Source: Bdellovibrionales bacterium (lineage in GTDB: Bacteria; Bdellovibrionota; UBA1018). From it: a DNA stretch of 17,007 nt. Both the position numbers and the translations under genes were made by a program. The DNA lies in NCBI GenBank assembly GCA_018968995.1, contig JAGWZD010000013.1:1-17007 (forward strand), in the 5' to 3' direction. Of the stretch, positions 15,130 through 17,007 are shown piece after piece. Below the pieces are notes generated by a model, which was not told the origin of the DNA, did not search any database, and worked only from the letters and a program-made list of their open reading frames with translations. The stretch's first letter is position 1; every line of letters starts with the position of its first letter.

Positions 15130-15891
15130 ATGTGTGTTTTATTGATTAGTCGCAACCCGACGCCTGACACTGCCTTAGTGATTCTTCATAACAGAGATGA
15201 GTTTTTGAATCGTCCTTTTGAAAAGGCGGCAGTACACACGTCGAACGGAGAAAGCCTAATCTTCGGAACTGACTTGGTGGGCGGAGGGACTTGGTTGGCC
15301 GTTAATAAAGTGGGCCAATTTGCTGCTGTCTTGAATATTAGAACCAGTCCAAATCAACCGAAGAAACCTAAAAGCCGAGGGGTGCTCCCCATAGAAGTGC
15401 TTTCTTATCGAAAAGACCTGTCCTCGTACTTTAACGGACTAGTCCCTGATGAGTATAATCCGTTCAATCTCGTCGTTGGTGGCGCTGACACGACGATCAA
15501 TGTTTTTTCCTCGCTAAAATCAATTCAACGATCCTTCGAAGCGCCTATACTCGGGCTCTCAAACAATTCTATCGATCAGCAATGGGAAAAGGCTCGCAGA
15601 ATAGAATCTAATTTCAAAACAGCGACGAAATCTCTTAGATCAGAGCAAGAGTTAGTTTCGACTTCTTTTGACCTCTTAGCAGAACAAGAGAGGCTGCCTG
15701 ACAATCTTTTACCGACCACTGGGTACCCTCCAACCATTGAAACTTTTTTGTCATCAGCATTCGTCAATATATCTGCTTCAAAATATCAAACTGTCGTCTC
15801 AACAGTAATTACTGTTAAAAAGGGCGGGCAAGTTCACTTGTACGAGAAGAATCACCTGAGGGGAGATCATATTCATGAAGTCTCTTTTTAG
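15130..15891 (+). CDS. NRDE/TANGO2-family protein
   Basis: 253 residues. It starts MCVLLISR, putting a cysteine at residue 2 as in this family of likely N-terminal-nucleophile-fold proteins, and carries the signature HNRDEFLNRP (NRDE at 21-24). Then come FGTDLVGGGTWLAVN, GQFAAVLNIR and KSRGVLPIEVL, all family landmarks in order, and a LGLSNN segment near residue 141. Length matches bacterial members. Eukaryotic TANGO2 has been linked to haem handling and lipid metabolism; the bacterial role is poorly known. It lies 1 nt after the DHp-like gene and overlaps the sensor gene by 17 nt. Its link to secretion or signalling is unclear; it may simply ride in the operon. Confidence 0.9.
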   Translation: MCVLLISRNPTPDTALVILHNRDEFLNRPFEKAAVHTSNGESLIFGTDLVGGGTWLAVNKVGQFAAVLNIRTSPNQPKKPKSRGVLPIEVLSYRKDLSSYFNGLVPDEYNPFNLVVGGADTTINVFSSLKSIQRSFEAPILGLSNNSIDQQWEKARRIESNFKTATKSLRSEQELVSTSFDLLAEQERLPDNLLPTTGYPPTIETFLSSAFVNISASKYQTVVSTVITVKKGGQVHLYEKNHLRGDHIHEVSF

Positions 15892-17007
15892 GTTAGCACT
15901 TGTAGCGCTATTCTTTTACTTTCCAATCGCTGCTTTCTCTCTTGAGCCTGGTCTCGATCTTTGCGCCCAATCAGCGCTCACCGATTCCTTTGAATCGTTC
16001 GAGAAGAATCACGCATCTCTTTCATGGTCTCCGGTTCCTCCCAAAACTTTGTCTTACGGTTATTCGACAAAGACTTTAGCCATTAGAATTCCGAGAGACT
16101 GTCTAAAAACTTTAACTAGTGGCTATTCTCATCCTATTGTCAGCATCCGATACCCACTCAGCGAAGTAAGAATTTATATTTCGGACAGGGGAAGCCTAAC
16201 GCTCTCTAAAACAATTGGTGAAATTGCTCGGAGCGAACCGGACTATCCGAAGTCTAGGTCACATCATTTTTCAGCGTTAGAGTTGCCACCTGACAGGGAT
16301 GTATTTCTGGTTGCCCGAAGCGAAACATCTCTTCAAGTTCCGATTACCTTCGAATCCATGGGTGAGCTGATTACACATCGAGAAACGGACAGTTGGCTCT
16401 TGGCAATTCACTACGGCTTACTAATCATGCTTGGAACTTTCTCCCTAATTGTAGGAATTTTGCGCAAGGATAAGTTCTACATAGGGATTTGCTCATTCTC
16501 TTTTGGTCTAACGTTCGTTCTGGGAAGTATGAACTGGCTTCCTCAAACCTTCATTCCGATTATTTCTTACTTTTTCCGCATTCGATTCGTCCCAATGGGA
16601 GGGGCGCTCTTCCTTATTGCGCTCGGTAAAATGCTCATATTGACGGAAGAGAAAATCAATGGAGCTACGCCTTTTAAAAAGATCTACAACGTTCTCTCTT
16701 GGATTGGTGCTGCTCTATTTGTAGCAGCACTTACCATTTCATATCAACGTTCGGTCATGCTGACACATTTAGCGCTGACCTTTACGACCTTGGTAATAGC
16801 GCTAGACGCAGTTCATTTCGTGTTTAGACGAAAAACAAAAGACTACTTCTGCATTCCTATTGTTCCTATTCCGTCCCTGCTTGGATTGCTTACCGTTTCA
16901 TTTAAATCCGTAGGCCTTCTTCCAGCCGTAGCGTGGATAAATTATCTGCCACAAACTGGAGCACTAATCACCGTACTGATTATCGGACATCTAACCATCC
17001 GTGTTTT
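15875..17007 (+). CDS. 7TM-DISM sensor protein, 5' part (runs off the window)
   Basis: ATG 15875 with GGGGAG 7 nt upstream; the frame is open to the right edge (377 complete codons). A signal peptide (1 to about 22, ending AAFS) precedes an extracytoplasmic beta-rich domain of about 140 residues resembling the 7TMR-DISM extracellular domain (VSIRYPLSEVRIYIS, then a SALELPPDRDVFLVARSE strand pair). After that at least six hydrophobic helices follow, starting near WLLAIHYGLLIMLGTFSLI, as in the 7TM-DISM membrane module. Such proteins usually continue into a histidine kinase, cyclase or phosphatase domain, which would lie beyond the edge. Being in the regulator's operon makes a histidine kinase the likely continuation. 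It overlaps the NRDE gene by 17 nt. Confidence 0.8.
   Translation, partial: MKSLFRLALVALFFYFPIAAFSLEPGLDLCAQSALTDSFESFEKNHASLSWSPVPPKTLSYGYSTKTLAIRIPRDCLKTLTSGYSHPIVSIRYPLSEVRIYISDRGSLTLSKTIGEIARSEPDYPKSRSHHFSALELPPDRDVFLVARSETSLQVPITFESMGELITHRETDSWLLAIHYGLLIMLGTFSLIVGILRKDKFYIGICSFSFGLTFVLGSMNWLPQTFIPIISYFFRIRFVPMGGALFLIALGKMLILTEEKINGATPFKKIYNVLSWIGAALFVAALTISYQRSVMLTHLALTFTTLVIALDAVHFVFRRKTKDYFCIPIVPIPSLLGLLTVSFKSVGLLPAVAWINYLPQTGALITVLIIGHLTIRV

Noticed and set aside
1..17007. tRNA or rRNA genes, CRISPR arrays, insertion sequences, toxin-antitoxin genes
   Set aside because: I saw no direct-repeat arrays, transposase motifs or RNA-gene signatures; coding density is almost complete on one strand or the other.

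Overview
The window reads as a block of Gram-negative chromosome, or of an integrated or plasmid-borne conjugative element, with two tightly packed divergent operons. They meet at a regulatory gap of about 150 bp (13341-13494). Base composition is moderate (roughly 45% GC by eye) and even throughout. Lipoprotein signals, periplasmic proteins, a sigma-54 response regulator and a 7TM-DISM sensor point to a proteobacterium or a Bdellovibrio-like lineage. That placement is inference, because no rRNA or housekeeping gene is present.

Minus strand, 13340 down to 1: about 14 genes, nearly all joined by 4-nt ATGA/GTGA overlaps, so they look like one translationally coupled operon. In order of transcription they are: a 42-residue protein, two tandem OB-fold/SSB-type proteins, two very large cysteine-rich lipoproteins, a secreted 159-residue protein, a small glycine-rich lipoprotein, a VirB2/TraA-like pilin, TraL/VirB3, TraC/VirB4 ATPase, a VirB6-like membrane protein with a coiled coil, TraE/VirB8, a short TraK/VirB9 N-domain protein, a TraB/VirB10 protein with no long membrane anchor, and the start of another lipoprotein at the TraV/VirB7 position. 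This is the core of a type IV secretion (conjugation-type) apparatus, most like the F/TraB branch. Its gene order is rearranged and it has several parts I cannot assign. No relaxase, coupling protein (TraD/VirD4) or VirB11 is in the window.

Plus strand, 13495 to the right edge: a sigma-54-dependent NtrC-type response regulator, a 69-residue protein resembling an isolated histidine-kinase DHp (H-box) helix pair, an NRDE/TANGO2-family protein, and the 5' part of a 7TM-DISM sensor that runs off the window.

The two halves may be linked. A well-spaced -24/-12 (sigma-54) promoter candidate lies just upstream of the secretion operon. A 6-bp inverted repeat with a further half site lies 70-110 bp further upstream, where a sigma-54 activator would bind. 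The simplest reading is that the response regulator, fed by a DHp-only protein and/or the DISM sensor, switches on the type IV secretion operon. This is inferred from sequence and layout only.
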